Notes under the pieces: model-generated | Seen by the model: the letters and a program-made list of their open reading frames with translations, nothing else | The model's database searches: none | Told to the model about the DNA's origin: nothing | From: Saccharopolyspora hordei | GTDB taxonomy: Bacteria; Actinomycetota; Actinomycetes; Mycobacteriales; Pseudonocardiaceae | Length of the DNA: 64,000 nucleotides | Direction of reading: 5' to 3' | Assembly: GCF_013410345.1 (NCBI RefSeq) | Contig: NZ_JACCFJ010000001.1 | Span: forward strand, 4,692,501 to 4,756,500 | Shown here: positions 20,775-28,633 of the stretch, one piece after another | Position numbering within the stretch: position 1 is the stretch's first letter | How the letters are laid out: the number at the start of each line of letters is the position of its first letter | Made by a program: the position numbers and the translations under genes

Positions 20775-21941
20775 TCAGCGGCGGACGAACAGCAGCAGGA
20801 CGCCCGCCACGATCGCCGCCGCGCCCGCGGCCAGCCAGGCCCCGGCCAGCCCGGCGTGCTCGGCGAGCAGGCCGAACAGCAGCGGTCCCAGGCTGCCCCC
20901 GAGGTAGACGCCGGTCTGGGTGAACGAGGTGGCGCTCGCGACCCGGTCCGGGGCGATCTTGGCGACGGCGAAGTTGAGCAGTCCGGGCCACGCCCAGCCG
21001 GCGCCGAACCCGATGGACACCCCGACCAGGAACGCCACCGGCGAGCTCACCGCCATCAGGCCGAAGCCGGCCGAGCCGATCACCAGCATCGCGGAGATGA
21101 CCCGCACCAGGTTCGGGTTGCGGCGGTCGGCGACCACTCCCGCGCACAACCGGATGGTCAGGCCGGTGGCCGAGCCCAGCGACAGCACCAGCCCGGCCGC
21201 CGACGGGCTGAACCCGACCTCGACCGCCGTGCTGGTGACGAACGCGCCGAGCGCGTTGGCCGCGGCCGACCCGAGCCCACCGGAGATGGCCAGCAGGAAC
21301 AGCGCCCCGCGCCGCCCGCCCGGGGGACCGCCGGCCGCGCCGCTGGACGTGGAGCGCTCCGCCTCCGGCAGCCGCGGCACCGCGGTGGCGGCGAGCAGGC
21401 CGATCACGCCGGCGATGACGAACACCCACCGCCAGCCGATGGTCAGCGCCACGGCGGGCACCGCCACCCCGGCCAGCAGCGTGGCCGCCGGGATCGAGGA
21501 CTGCTTGACGCCGAAGCCCATGCCGCGCCGGTTGACCGGGATGCCCTGCGCGATGAGCAGGTTCGACGCCGGCTGGGCCAGCGAGTTGGGCAGGCCGGCC
21601 ACCCACAGCAGCGCCAGCAGCAGGGCCGAGCTGGGCGCGGCGGCCAGCCCGAACAGGCACAGCGCACTGCCCAGCGCGCCGATCCGCATGCCCTTCCGCG
21701 CGCCGATCCTCTCGACGAGCCAGCCCATCGTCCGCGACGACAGCGCGGCGACGCCGAAGAACCCGGCCGCGCCGACGCCCAGCAGCGCCGCACCGAAGCC
21801 GAACTCCTGCTGCAGCTGCACGCCGAGCCCGCCCACGAGGAACACCGGGAACACCCCGACGGTGACCACCGCAGCGACCGACGACAGCACGCGCGCGGTC
21901 CCGACGCTCCGCTGCTGCCCGACTGCCGCCACTGCGGGCAT
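20775..21941 (-). CDS. MFS transporter
   Basis: The 388-residue protein shows about 12 hydrophobic helices in two six-helix halves separated by a hydrophilic loop with a short proline/glycine stretch (GGPPGGRRG). The motif GWLVERIGARKGMRIG between helices 2 and 3 is the MFS loop signature. No sequence feature gives the substrate; similar actinobacterial proteins are often CynX/NimT-like or drug permeases. GAGGAGG precedes ATG 21941. It is divergent from the amidase gene with two overlapping inverted repeats in the shared promoter region, so the permease may import the amidase substrate. Confidence 0.82.
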   Translation of the reverse strand: MPAVAAVGQQRSVGTARVLSSVAAVVTVGVFPVFLVGGLGVQLQQEFGFGAALLGVGAAGFFGVAALSSRTMGWLVERIGARKGMRIGALGSALCLFGLAAAPSSALLLALLWVAGLPNSLAQPASNLLIAQGIPVNRRGMGFGVKQSSIPAATLLAGVAVPAVALTIGWRWVFVIAGVIGLLAATAVPRLPEAERSTSSGAAGGPPGGRRGALFLLAISGGLGSAAANALGAFVTSTAVEVGFSPSAAGLVLSLGSATGLTIRLCAGVVADRRNPNLVRVISAMLVIGSAGFGLMAVSSPVAFLVGVSIGFGAGWAWPGLLNFAVAKIAPDRVASATSFTQTGVYLGGSLGPLLFGLLAEHAGLAGAWLAAGAAAIVAGVLLLFVRR

Positions 21942-21972
21942 CCCGGCTCCTCCTCGGCGTCGAGCGGTCCTG

Positions 21973-22021
21973 GTCACCTCAGCCTGAGAACCCGCATGGT
22001 TTTTAGCAACGCTAAGGTGAC
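21973..22021. promoter_or_regulatory. Nested inverted repeats between MFS and amidase genes
   Basis: GTCACCTCAGC (21973-21983) and GCTAAGGTGAC (22011-22021) are inverted copies matching at 10 of 11 positions. Each overlaps its own smaller palindrome: CTCAG-C-CTGAG (21978-21988) and TTAGC-AAC-GCTAA (22003-22015). The arrangement lies between the divergent MFS and amidase genes and looks like a two-site operator for one repressor, possibly allowing looping. No regulator gene is adjacent. Confidence 0.55.
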
Positions 22022-22118
22022 GTACGCCTCTGCGTGCCCGCTGCCGCCGGCAGGCGGTTGACGTGCGACGCCGGCACCGCAAGAGTCGGTGGAGTCGATC
22101 GAGCACAGGAGGACGCGC

Positions 22119-23585
22119 GTGTCGGTGGTGGCCCCCGGTTCCGGACTGCCCGCCTCGAAGATCCCCGACCTGGTGCTGCTCGACGCGGTCGAGCTGTCCT
22201 GGCTCATCTCCCGCCGCGAGGTCAGCTGCGTGGAGGTCATGGAGACCTACCTGGCGCACGTCGACCGGTTCAACCCGCAGGTCAACGCGATCGTCTCCCG
22301 CGTCGACGCCGACGAGCTGGTGGAGCAGGCCCGGGAACGGGACCGCGAGCTCGACCGGGGCGAGCGCCGCGGCTGGATGCACGGGTTCCCGGTCGCCGTC
22401 AAGGACCTCTCCGACGCCGCCGGGCTGCCCACCACGAAGGGCTCACCGCTGCTCGCCGACTCGGTCGCGGAGGCCGACGCGCTGCACGTGCGGCGGATGC
22501 GCGAGGCGGGCGCGATCGTGATCGGCAAGACCAACGTCCCCGAGTTCGGCCTCGGCTCGCACACCTTCAACCCGGTGTTCGGCACGACCCTCAACCCCTA
22601 CGACACCACGCGCAGCGCGGGCGGCAGCAGCGGCGGTGCCGGGGCGGCCTTGGCGCTGCGGATGCTCCCGGTCGCCGACGGCAGCGACTTCATGGGGTCG
22701 CTGCGCAACCCGGCCGCCTGGAACAACGTCGTGTCACTGCGGCCGAGCTTCGGGCGGGTCCCCTCCGAGGGCTTCCTCAGCTCGCCGTCGGTGATCGGTC
22801 CGATGGGGCGCACGGTGCGGGACGTGGCGCTGCTGCTCTCCACGATGGCCGGGCCCGACGAGCGCTCGCCGCTGAGCCTCGAGCAGGACCCCCAGCTGTT
22901 CGCCGGCCGGTTGGAGCACGACCCCGCCGGCGTCCGGATCGGCTGGGTCGGTGACTTCTCCGGCTACCTGGCCACCGAACCCGGGCTGCTGGAGCTGTGC
23001 GCCGAGTCCTTCGCCGCCTTCCGGGAGATCGGCTGCGAGGTCGAGCCGGTGGCCGCGCGGCTGCCGGTCGAGCAGGCGTGGGAGACGTTCCTGCTGTGGC
23101 GGTCGTGGACCGTCGGGCGCGACCACGCCGCGCTCTACGCCGACCCCGCCCGGCGCGCGCAGCTCAAGCCCGAGCTGGTGTTCGAGGTCGAGAACTACCA
23201 CCGGCTCAGCGTCGACGACATCAGCCGCGCGCTGACCGGCCGCGACGCGTGGTACGCGGCGGTGGCGGAGGTGTTCGACGAGTACGACTTCCTGCTCGCG
23301 CCGAGCGCGCAGGTCTTCCCGTTCGACGCCGGGCAGCGCTGGCCGCAGCAGATCGGCGACCGGACGATGGACACCTACCACCGCTGGATGGAAGTGGTGG
23401 CGCCGTGGACCCTGGCCGGGCACCCGGTGGCCAACCTCCCGGTGGGCTGCGCCGCGTCGGGCCTGCCGATGGGCGTCCAGCTGATCGGCCGCAACCACGG
23501 CGAGTGGCCGCTGCTGCAGCTGGCCCACGCCTACGAGCGCGCCACCGACTGGACCCACCGCGTCCTCCCGCCCCTGCTCCGCTGA
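22119..23585 (+). CDS. Amidase (amidase-signature family)
   Basis: The 488-residue enzyme has the amidase-signature core with all three catalytic positions: lysine in FPVAVKDLSD, the cis-serine in SAGGSSGGAGAALA and the nucleophile serine in GSDFMGSLRNPA. It would hydrolyse a small amide or acylamide to acid and ammonia in the cytoplasm. I chose GTG 22119 because AGGAGG lies 6 bases upstream (22107-22112); the longer frame from GTG 22089 would contain that site. The FM in place of the usual glycine or threonine before GSLR is a variation within the family. A linked SDR gene follows 94 bases downstream. Confidence 0.9.
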   Translation: MSVVAPGSGLPASKIPDLVLLDAVELSWLISRREVSCVEVMETYLAHVDRFNPQVNAIVSRVDADELVEQARERDRELDRGERRGWMHGFPVAVKDLSDAAGLPTTKGSPLLADSVAEADALHVRRMREAGAIVIGKTNVPEFGLGSHTFNPVFGTTLNPYDTTRSAGGSSGGAGAALALRMLPVADGSDFMGSLRNPAAWNNVVSLRPSFGRVPSEGFLSSPSVIGPMGRTVRDVALLLSTMAGPDERSPLSLEQDPQLFAGRLEHDPAGVRIGWVGDFSGYLATEPGLLELCAESFAAFREIGCEVEPVAARLPVEQAWETFLLWRSWTVGRDHAALYADPARRAQLKPELVFEVENYHRLSVDDISRALTGRDAWYAAVAEVFDEYDFLLAPSAQVFPFDAGQRWPQQIGDRTMDTYHRWMEVVAPWTLAGHPVANLPVGCAASGLPMGVQLIGRNHGEWPLLQLAHAYERATDWTHRVLPPLLR

Positions 23586-23679
23586 CCGCCGCGCCTGGCC
23601 CCGCCGAGCGATCACTGGTTCACTTCGCCCTGGCACTGGTGTCACGATCGCGGCGCAACCACGCGGAAAGGCGGGACGC

Positions 23680-24438
23680 ATGGGCAACGACGTCTTCTCG
23701 TTGCAGGACAGGGTCGCTCTGGTCACCGGCGGCGGCCAGGGCATCGGGCTGGAGATCGCCAAGGCGCTGCGCGGCGCGGGAGCGCACGTGGTGATCGCCG
23801 AGATCAACCCGGACACCGGGCGCAGCGCCGCCGAGGAGGTCGAGGGCAGCTTCCACCAGGTCGACGTCACGGACTCGGCCGCGGTGGCCGGACTGGTCGA
23901 GCGGGTCGTGGCCGACCACGGCCGCATCGACGTCTCGGTGCACAACGCGGGCATGGTCACCAACGAACCGGCCGAGTCCATGTCGGACGAGACGTGGCGG
24001 CGCGTGCTGGGGCTCAACCTGGACGCGGTGTTCTGGTGCTGCCGCGAGGTGGGCCGCGCGATGCTGGCCCAGGGCTCGGGGTCGATCATCAACATCGCGT
24101 CGATGTCCGGGATGATCTCCAACCACCCGCAGCCGCAGGCGCACTACAACACCTCGAAGGCCGCGGTGATCATGCTGACCAAGTCGCTGGCCGGGGAGTG
24201 GGGCGGCCGCGGCGTGCGGGTCAACTCCATCTCCCCCGGCTACACCGGGACGGACCTGCTCAAGGGCGTGCAGGACACGCAGCCCGAGTGGTACTCGCAG
24301 TGGCTGGCGCAGACCCCGATGGGCCGGGTCGCCGAACCCCGCGAGATCGGTCCCGCCGCGGTGTTCCTGGCCTCCGAGGCCGGCAGCTTCGTCACCGGCA
24401 GCAACGTCGTCGTCGACGGCGGCTTCACCGTCTGGTGA
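23680..24438 (+). CDS. Short-chain dehydrogenase/reductase
   Basis: The 252-residue classical SDR has the cofactor motif TGGGQGIG (residues 16-23), NAG near 90, the catalytic serine in NIASMSG, and the YNTSK catalytic Tyr-Lys pair near 157. The end IGPAAVFLASEAGSFVTGSN is also typical. AEI after the second strand suggests an acidic residue binding the adenosine ribose, so NAD(H) is the likely cofactor. Sugar-alcohol or hydroxyacyl oxidation is possible. An AAAGGCGGG ribosome site precedes ATG 23680. It follows the amidase gene on the same strand. Confidence 0.88.
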   Translation: MGNDVFSLQDRVALVTGGGQGIGLEIAKALRGAGAHVVIAEINPDTGRSAAEEVEGSFHQVDVTDSAAVAGLVERVVADHGRIDVSVHNAGMVTNEPAESMSDETWRRVLGLNLDAVFWCCREVGRAMLAQGSGSIINIASMSGMISNHPQPQAHYNTSKAAVIMLTKSLAGEWGGRGVRVNSISPGYTGTDLLKGVQDTQPEWYSQWLAQTPMGRVAEPREIGPAAVFLASEAGSFVTGSNVVVDGGFTVW

Positions 24439-24490
24439 CCCTCCCGGGGCGGCGTCCCCGGACGGCCCGCGGCGCGCGGTCCCGCGACTC

Positions 24491-24520
24491 CGGTGGGAAC
24501 CAGACGTCCGGTTCCCACCG
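24491..24520. terminator. Hairpin after SDR gene
   Basis: CGGTGGGAACC and GGTTCCCACCG form a perfect 11-bp stem with an 8-base loop 52 bases after the SDR stop. It lies between convergent genes and is a strong GC-type terminator without a T tract. Confidence 0.75.
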
Positions 24521-24609
24521 GGGTCGCACGTCGTCGTGGACCGCAGCTCCAGAGCAGAACCGGCACCGAGTGCCGGGGGTCCCGCGCGCCCACGGCACGA
24601 CGAGGTGAA

Positions 24610-24646
24610 GGGCACCGCTCGCCAAGCGGGTCGGCGAGAGGTGCCC
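24610..24646. terminator. Second hairpin, downstream of acyl-CoA dehydrogenase
   Basis: GGGCACCGCTCGCC pairs with GGCGAGAGGTGCCC (13 of 14 bp, one internal mismatch) around a 9-base loop. It lies 60 bases beyond the minus-strand acyl-CoA dehydrogenase stop and probably terminates that operon. Confidence 0.7.
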
Positions 24647-24706
24647 GTCACCCCTCAGCTGGTCGGCTGGCGGCACCGCCGCGGGAGGTGAGCCGGGGGC
24701 CGCCGA

Positions 24707-25900
24707 TCAGCCGCGGAAGGCGTTCTGGCCGGTGAGGGCCTGGCCGATGGTCAGGGCGTGCATCTCGCTGGTGCCCTCGTAGGTCAGCACCGACTCCAGG
24801 TTGGTCATGTGCCGGATCACCGGGTACTCCAAGGAGATCCCGTTCGCGCCGAGGATGGTGCGGGCGGTCCGGGCGACCTCCAGCGCGCCGCGCACGTTGT
24901 CCAGCTTGCCGAAGCTGACCTGCTGCGGGACGAGCTGCCCGGCGTCCTTGCGGCGACCGAGGTGCAGCGCCAGCAGCCGGCCGTTCTGCACGCGCACCGC
25001 CATGTCGGCGAGCTTGCCCTGGGTGAGCTGGAACCCGCCGATCGGCCGACCGAACTGCTCGCGGGTGGTCGCGTAGTCCAGCGCCGCCTCCAGGCAGGCG
25101 CGACCGGCCCCGACCGCGCCCCACACGATGCCGTAGCGCGCCTCGTTGAGGCAGGACAGCGGCCCGCGCAGGCCGGTGACCTCCGGCAGCACCGCGTCCG
25201 CGGGCAACCGGACGTCGTCGAGCACCAGCTCGCTGGTGACCGAGGCGCGCAGCGACAGCTTGTGCTTGATCTCCGGGGCGGAGAAGCCCGGCGTGTCGGT
25301 CGGGACGACGAAGCCGCGCACGCCCTCGTCGGTCTTGGCCCACACCACGGCCACCGAGGCGATGCTGCCGTTGGTGATCCACATCTTGCGGCCGTTGAGC
25401 ACCCAGTCGGAGCCGTCGCGCCGGGCGGTGGTGCGCATCGACGCGGGGTCGGAGCCGTGGTCGGGCTCGGTCAGGCCGAAGCAGCCGATCGCCTCCCCCG
25501 CCGCCATCTGCGGCAGCCAGTGCTGCTTCTGCTCCTCCGAACCCCACCGCCAGATGGCGAACATCGCCAGCGAGCCCTGCACCGACACCAGCGAGCGCAG
25601 CCCGGAGTCGCAGGACTCCAGCTCCTCGCAGGCGATGCCGTAGTCCACAGCGGACAGACCCGCGCAGCCGTAGCCCTCCAGGTGCATGCCCAGCACGCCG
25701 AGCTTGCCGAGCTCCCGGGCCAGTTCGCGGGCCTGCGGGAACTCCCCGCGCTCGAACCACTCCGCCACGTGCGGCTGCACGTGGTCGCGGCACAGCGCGC
25801 GCACGCTGTCGCGGATCGCCAGCTGCTCCGGGGTGAATTCGGCGTCGATCCCGAGCGGGTCGCGCGGGTCGAACGCGGGGCTCTTTCCACCGGCACTCAT
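24707..25900 (-). CDS. gcdH: Glutaryl-CoA dehydrogenase-like acyl-CoA dehydrogenase
   Basis: The 397-residue flavoenzyme matches the acyl-CoA dehydrogenase fold. Marks of the glutaryl-CoA branch are CFGLTEPDHGSDPASMRT near residue 155, and the catalytic base glutamate in TYEGTSEMHALTIGQALTG near the end. It would oxidise and decarboxylate glutaryl-CoA to crotonyl-CoA. AGGAGG lies 9 bases before ATG 25900. The neighbouring class III CoA-transferase and FCD-type regulator are the usual partners of gcdH. Assignment to glutarate rests on these motifs plus context; another short-branched acyl-CoA is the alternative. Confidence 0.85.
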   Translation of the reverse strand: MSAGGKSPAFDPRDPLGIDAEFTPEQLAIRDSVRALCRDHVQPHVAEWFERGEFPQARELARELGKLGVLGMHLEGYGCAGLSAVDYGIACEELESCDSGLRSLVSVQGSLAMFAIWRWGSEEQKQHWLPQMAAGEAIGCFGLTEPDHGSDPASMRTTARRDGSDWVLNGRKMWITNGSIASVAVVWAKTDEGVRGFVVPTDTPGFSAPEIKHKLSLRASVTSELVLDDVRLPADAVLPEVTGLRGPLSCLNEARYGIVWGAVGAGRACLEAALDYATTREQFGRPIGGFQLTQGKLADMAVRVQNGRLLALHLGRRKDAGQLVPQQVSFGKLDNVRGALEVARTARTILGANGISLEYPVIRHMTNLESVLTYEGTSEMHALTIGQALTGQNAFRG

Positions 25901-25995
25901 TGCGGGTTCCTCCTCGTTCCTCGTGTGAGCCGCGGCAAGCGACGCCTCACGCACTGATCGCGCGAGCGCGCAGCGCCCGACCCGCCCCCGCGCGG

Positions 25996-27162
25996 TCAGC
26001 GGGAGATGTGGGGAAGCGGTTGCGCGGGGTCCTTGAGCCAGGAGAGCACCTCCTGGCCGTGCTCGCCGAGCAGCGGCGGCGGGGTCGGTGCGGCGCTGCC
26101 GTGCGCGGAGAAGTCGATGGGCATCCGCACTTGCATCGCCGCCCCACCACCGGGGTCGACCATCGGCCGCAGGCCCAGGGACTCGGCGTAGTGCACCGCC
26201 CGCGACAGGTCGTTGACCTGCCCGCACGCGATCCCCACGCGCTGCAGGCGTTCCTGCCAGTCGGCCGCGGTGCGGGCGCCGAGCACGTTCTCCAGCAGCC
26301 GGGCCAGCTCGTCGCGGTGCGCGACCCGCTGCGCGTTCGTGGCGAAGCGCGGGTCGTCGGGCAGCTCGACCAGCCCCAGCGCCTCGCAGAGCTTGCGGAA
26401 CTGGCCGTCGTTGCCGACCGCGACGGCCAGGAAGGCGTCCTCGCAGCGCAGCGTCTCGTACGGGGCGATGCTCGGGTGCCGGTTGCCCATCCGCTGCGGC
26501 GCGACACCGGTGGTCAGCAGCCCGCTCATCTGGTTCACCAGCGACGCCAGCAGGCTGGACAGCAGGTTCACCTCGACGTGCTGCCCCTCGCCGGTGAGCT
26601 CGCGGTGCCGCAGCGCGGCCATGATGCCCAGCGCCGCGTCCTTGCCGGTGAGCACGTCCACCAGGGCCACGCCGACCTTCGTCGGCGGGCCGTCGGGGTC
26701 GCCGGTGATGCTCATCAGCCCGCCCAGCGCCTGCACCACGAAGTCGTAGCCGGGCAGGTCCGCACCCCCGGCGCTGCCGAACCCGGAGATCGAGGTGTAG
26801 ACGAGCCGGGGGTTGAGCTCGCGCGCGGCGGCGTGGTCCAGCCCGTGGCGGGCCAGGCCGCCGGGCTTGAAGTTCTGCACCATCACGTCGGCGCGGCGGA
26901 CCAGCTCGTGCGCGGTCGCCCGGTCCTGCGGGTCGTCGAGGTCGAGGACGATGCTGCGCTTGCTGCGGTTGACCGACTCGAAGTAGGAGGAGCTGTGCTC
27001 GGTCCAGGGCGGTCCCCACGAGCGGGTGTCGTCGCCGGTACCGGGACGCTCGACCTTGATCACCGTGGCCCCGAGGTCCGCCAGCAGCATGGTCGCGTAC
27101 GGCCCGGCGAGGACCCGGCTGAAGTCCGCGACGACCACGCCCTCCATCGGCAGCGTTGCCAT
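25996..27162 (-). CDS. CaiB/BaiF class III CoA-transferase (glutarate?)
   Basis: The 388-residue protein is a formyl-CoA-transferase-family enzyme. It has the family start GVVVADFSRVLAGPYATMLL, the stretch FESVNRSKRSIVLDL, and the catalytic aspartate in GVALVDVLTGKDAALG near residue 165. It would move CoA from a donor such as succinyl-CoA to a dicarboxylate. Sitting directly upstream of glutaryl-CoA dehydrogenase on the same strand (95-base gap), it is probably a succinyl-CoA:glutarate CoA-transferase. ATG 27162 fits the family N-terminus; an in-frame ATG at 27207 adds 15 unlikely residues. Confidence 0.83.
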   Translation of the reverse strand: MATLPMEGVVVADFSRVLAGPYATMLLADLGATVIKVERPGTGDDTRSWGPPWTEHSSSYFESVNRSKRSIVLDLDDPQDRATAHELVRRADVMVQNFKPGGLARHGLDHAAARELNPRLVYTSISGFGSAGGADLPGYDFVVQALGGLMSITGDPDGPPTKVGVALVDVLTGKDAALGIMAALRHRELTGEGQHVEVNLLSSLLASLVNQMSGLLTTGVAPQRMGNRHPSIAPYETLRCEDAFLAVAVGNDGQFRKLCEALGLVELPDDPRFATNAQRVAHRDELARLLENVLGARTAADWQERLQRVGIACGQVNDLSRAVHYAESLGLRPMVDPGGGAAMQVRMPIDFSAHGSAAPTPPPLLGEHGQEVLSWLKDPAQPLPHISR

Positions 27163-27214
27163 CCACCCGCCTTTCCCCAGCACGACCGTGCTGGTGGCTT
27201 GCGTCACCGCGATT

Positions 27215-27224
27215 TTGGATCCAA
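27215..27224. promoter_or_regulatory. TTGGATCCAA operator palindrome
   Basis: A perfect 10-bp palindrome, TTGGATCCAA, lies in an AT-rich patch in the 123-base gap between the CoA-transferase gene and the divergent GntR gene. FCD-type GntR proteins bind short palindromes of this kind, so it is a good candidate operator for the adjacent regulator controlling both directions. Confidence 0.65.
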
Positions 27225-27285
27225 TATACAGTTGCGGCGCAGCCGGTCAAGGGATCAGCGGACCACGAGCAACGGAGGACCGGGG

Positions 27286-27939
27286 ATGCAGCGACCACCC
27301 ACCACGCAGGAGTTCGTCCTCGGCGAGCTGCGCCGGTCCATCGTGTCCGGGGAGCTGGCACCGGGTCAGCCGATCCGGCAGGACTCCATCGCCCAGCGCT
27401 TGGGCGTGAGCCGGGTGCCGCTGCGCGAAGCGCTGAAGACGCTGGAGGCGGAGGGCCAGGTCGTCTACCAGCCGCACCGCGGCTACTCGGTGGCCGAGCT
27501 GTCGCTGCGCGACCTGCTGGAGGTCTACCGGATGCGGCAGCTGCTGGAGGCGGAGGCCGCGACCGTGGCCACCGAGCGGTTCACCGACACCGACCTGGCA
27601 CGCATCGCCGACGCCCAGCTGGACGTGGAGAAGGCGGCCGACAGCGACGACCTGGTCGCCATGATCGCGGCCAACCGCCGCTTCCACTTCGCACTGCTGG
27701 AGCCGTCGGGCATGCCGCGGCTGCTGCGCGTCGTGCGTACCCTGTGGGACGCCACCGACGCCTACCGCGCGGTCTACTACAACTCCGACGCCAACCGCGC
27801 GCGCGTCCGCCAGGAGCACGACGCGATCGTCGCGGCGGCGCAGGAACGGCGGGCCGAGGACCTCGTCCGGATGCTCGACGAGCACCGACAGCACGCGGTC
27901 GACGCCCTGCGCGCCACCATCACGCCCGGCGCGGACTGA
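27286..27939 (+). CDS. GntR-family regulator, FCD (FadR C-terminal) type
   Basis: The 217-residue regulator has an N-terminal winged helix (about 8-70, with RQDSIAQRLGVSRVPLREAL as the recognition helix-turn-helix) and an all-helical FCD ligand domain (about 85-205) with histidines in FHFAL and EHRQHAVDAL that commonly hold a metal. Such proteins respond to small carboxylates. It is divergent from the CoA-transferase/glutaryl-CoA dehydrogenase operon and probably represses it until glutarate or a related acid appears. ATG 27286 has GGAGG upstream. Confidence 0.87.
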   Translation: MQRPPTTQEFVLGELRRSIVSGELAPGQPIRQDSIAQRLGVSRVPLREALKTLEAEGQVVYQPHRGYSVAELSLRDLLEVYRMRQLLEAEAATVATERFTDTDLARIADAQLDVEKAADSDDLVAMIAANRRFHFALLEPSGMPRLLRVVRTLWDATDAYRAVYYNSDANRARVRQEHDAIVAAAQERRAEDLVRMLDEHRQHAVDALRATITPGAD

Positions 27940-27955
27940 CCGCACCCCCGGCGAG

Positions 27956-28534
27956 TCAGGCGCCGAGCAGCGCCGCCGCGGCCCGCCGCGCCCGCTCCAC
28001 CGCCCAGGGGAACTCGGTCGACGCCACGACCGTCGCCCCCTCGTAGAGCAGCAGCGCGCTCTCCGCGAGCCCCGCCGGGTCGGCGACACCGGCGTCGGAG
28101 GCGAGCCGCTCGAAGTAGTCGCGCATCCACCGCTTCTGCTCGAGGACGACCGACCGCCCGGGGTGGTCGGGCTCCGGGATCTCCGCCAGCGCGTTGACGA
28201 AACCGCAGCCGCGGAAGTCCTCGCGCTCCATCCACGCGCCGAGCGCGTCGAAGGTGGCCAGCAGCTGCTCGCGCGGACCGCTCGCGTGCTCGGCCACCCA
28301 GTCCTGCAACCACCGCCGCCAGCGCCGGTCGCGCTCGACCAGGTACGCGGCGACGAGCCGGTCCTTCGACCCGAAGCACGAGTAGAGCGTCTTCTTGGTC
28401 ACCCCGGCGTCGGAGGCGATGGCCTCGACGCCGACGGCGTGGATGCCCTGCCGGTAGAACAGCTCGGCCGCCACGTCGAGCACCTTCCGGCCGGCCGGGG
28501 TCAGCTTCTCCAGCGTTCCAACGACGTCACCCAT
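27956..28534 (-). CDS. TetR-family repressor
   Basis: The 192-residue protein has a TetR helix-turn-helix (about residues 14-60: GVEAIASDAGVTKKTLYSCF) and a mostly helical ligand domain. ATG 28534 is chosen since the ORF upstream of it (to 28576) would run through the operator. It is divergent from the oxidoreductase/hydrolase pair. ATACCGACCGGT-type sites flank the promoter of that pair, which fits autoregulation and repression of the pair. The aromatic residues in the helix-turn-helix region (LYSCFGSKDRLV) are usual for the family. The ligand is unknown. Confidence 0.88.
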   Translation of the reverse strand: MGDVVGTLEKLTPAGRKVLDVAAELFYRQGIHAVGVEAIASDAGVTKKTLYSCFGSKDRLVAAYLVERDRRWRRWLQDWVAEHASGPREQLLATFDALGAWMEREDFRGCGFVNALAEIPEPDHPGRSVVLEQKRWMRDYFERLASDAGVADPAGLAESALLLYEGATVVASTEFPWAVERARRAAAALLGA

Positions 28535-28543
28535 GCCGCGACG

Positions 28544-28610
28544 ATACCGACCGGTGGGTTGACACGCACGCAGCACCGAGGTCTACGGTGGTAACCACAC
28601 CGGTCGGTAT
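28544..28610. promoter_or_regulatory. TetR operators flanking a TTGACA promoter
   Basis: ATACCGACCGGT (28544-28555) and its exact inverse ACCGGTCGGTAT (28599-28610) flank a rightward promoter: TTGACA at 28559-28564 and TACGGT at 28584-28589, with a 19-base spacer. Each half-site extends imperfectly towards an 18-bp palindrome. The second site lies 23 bases before the oxidoreductase start and the first lies just upstream of the repressor start, so one repressor could shut both directions. Confidence 0.75.
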
Positions 28611-28633
28611 ACCTCGATGGGAGAGCGATCACC

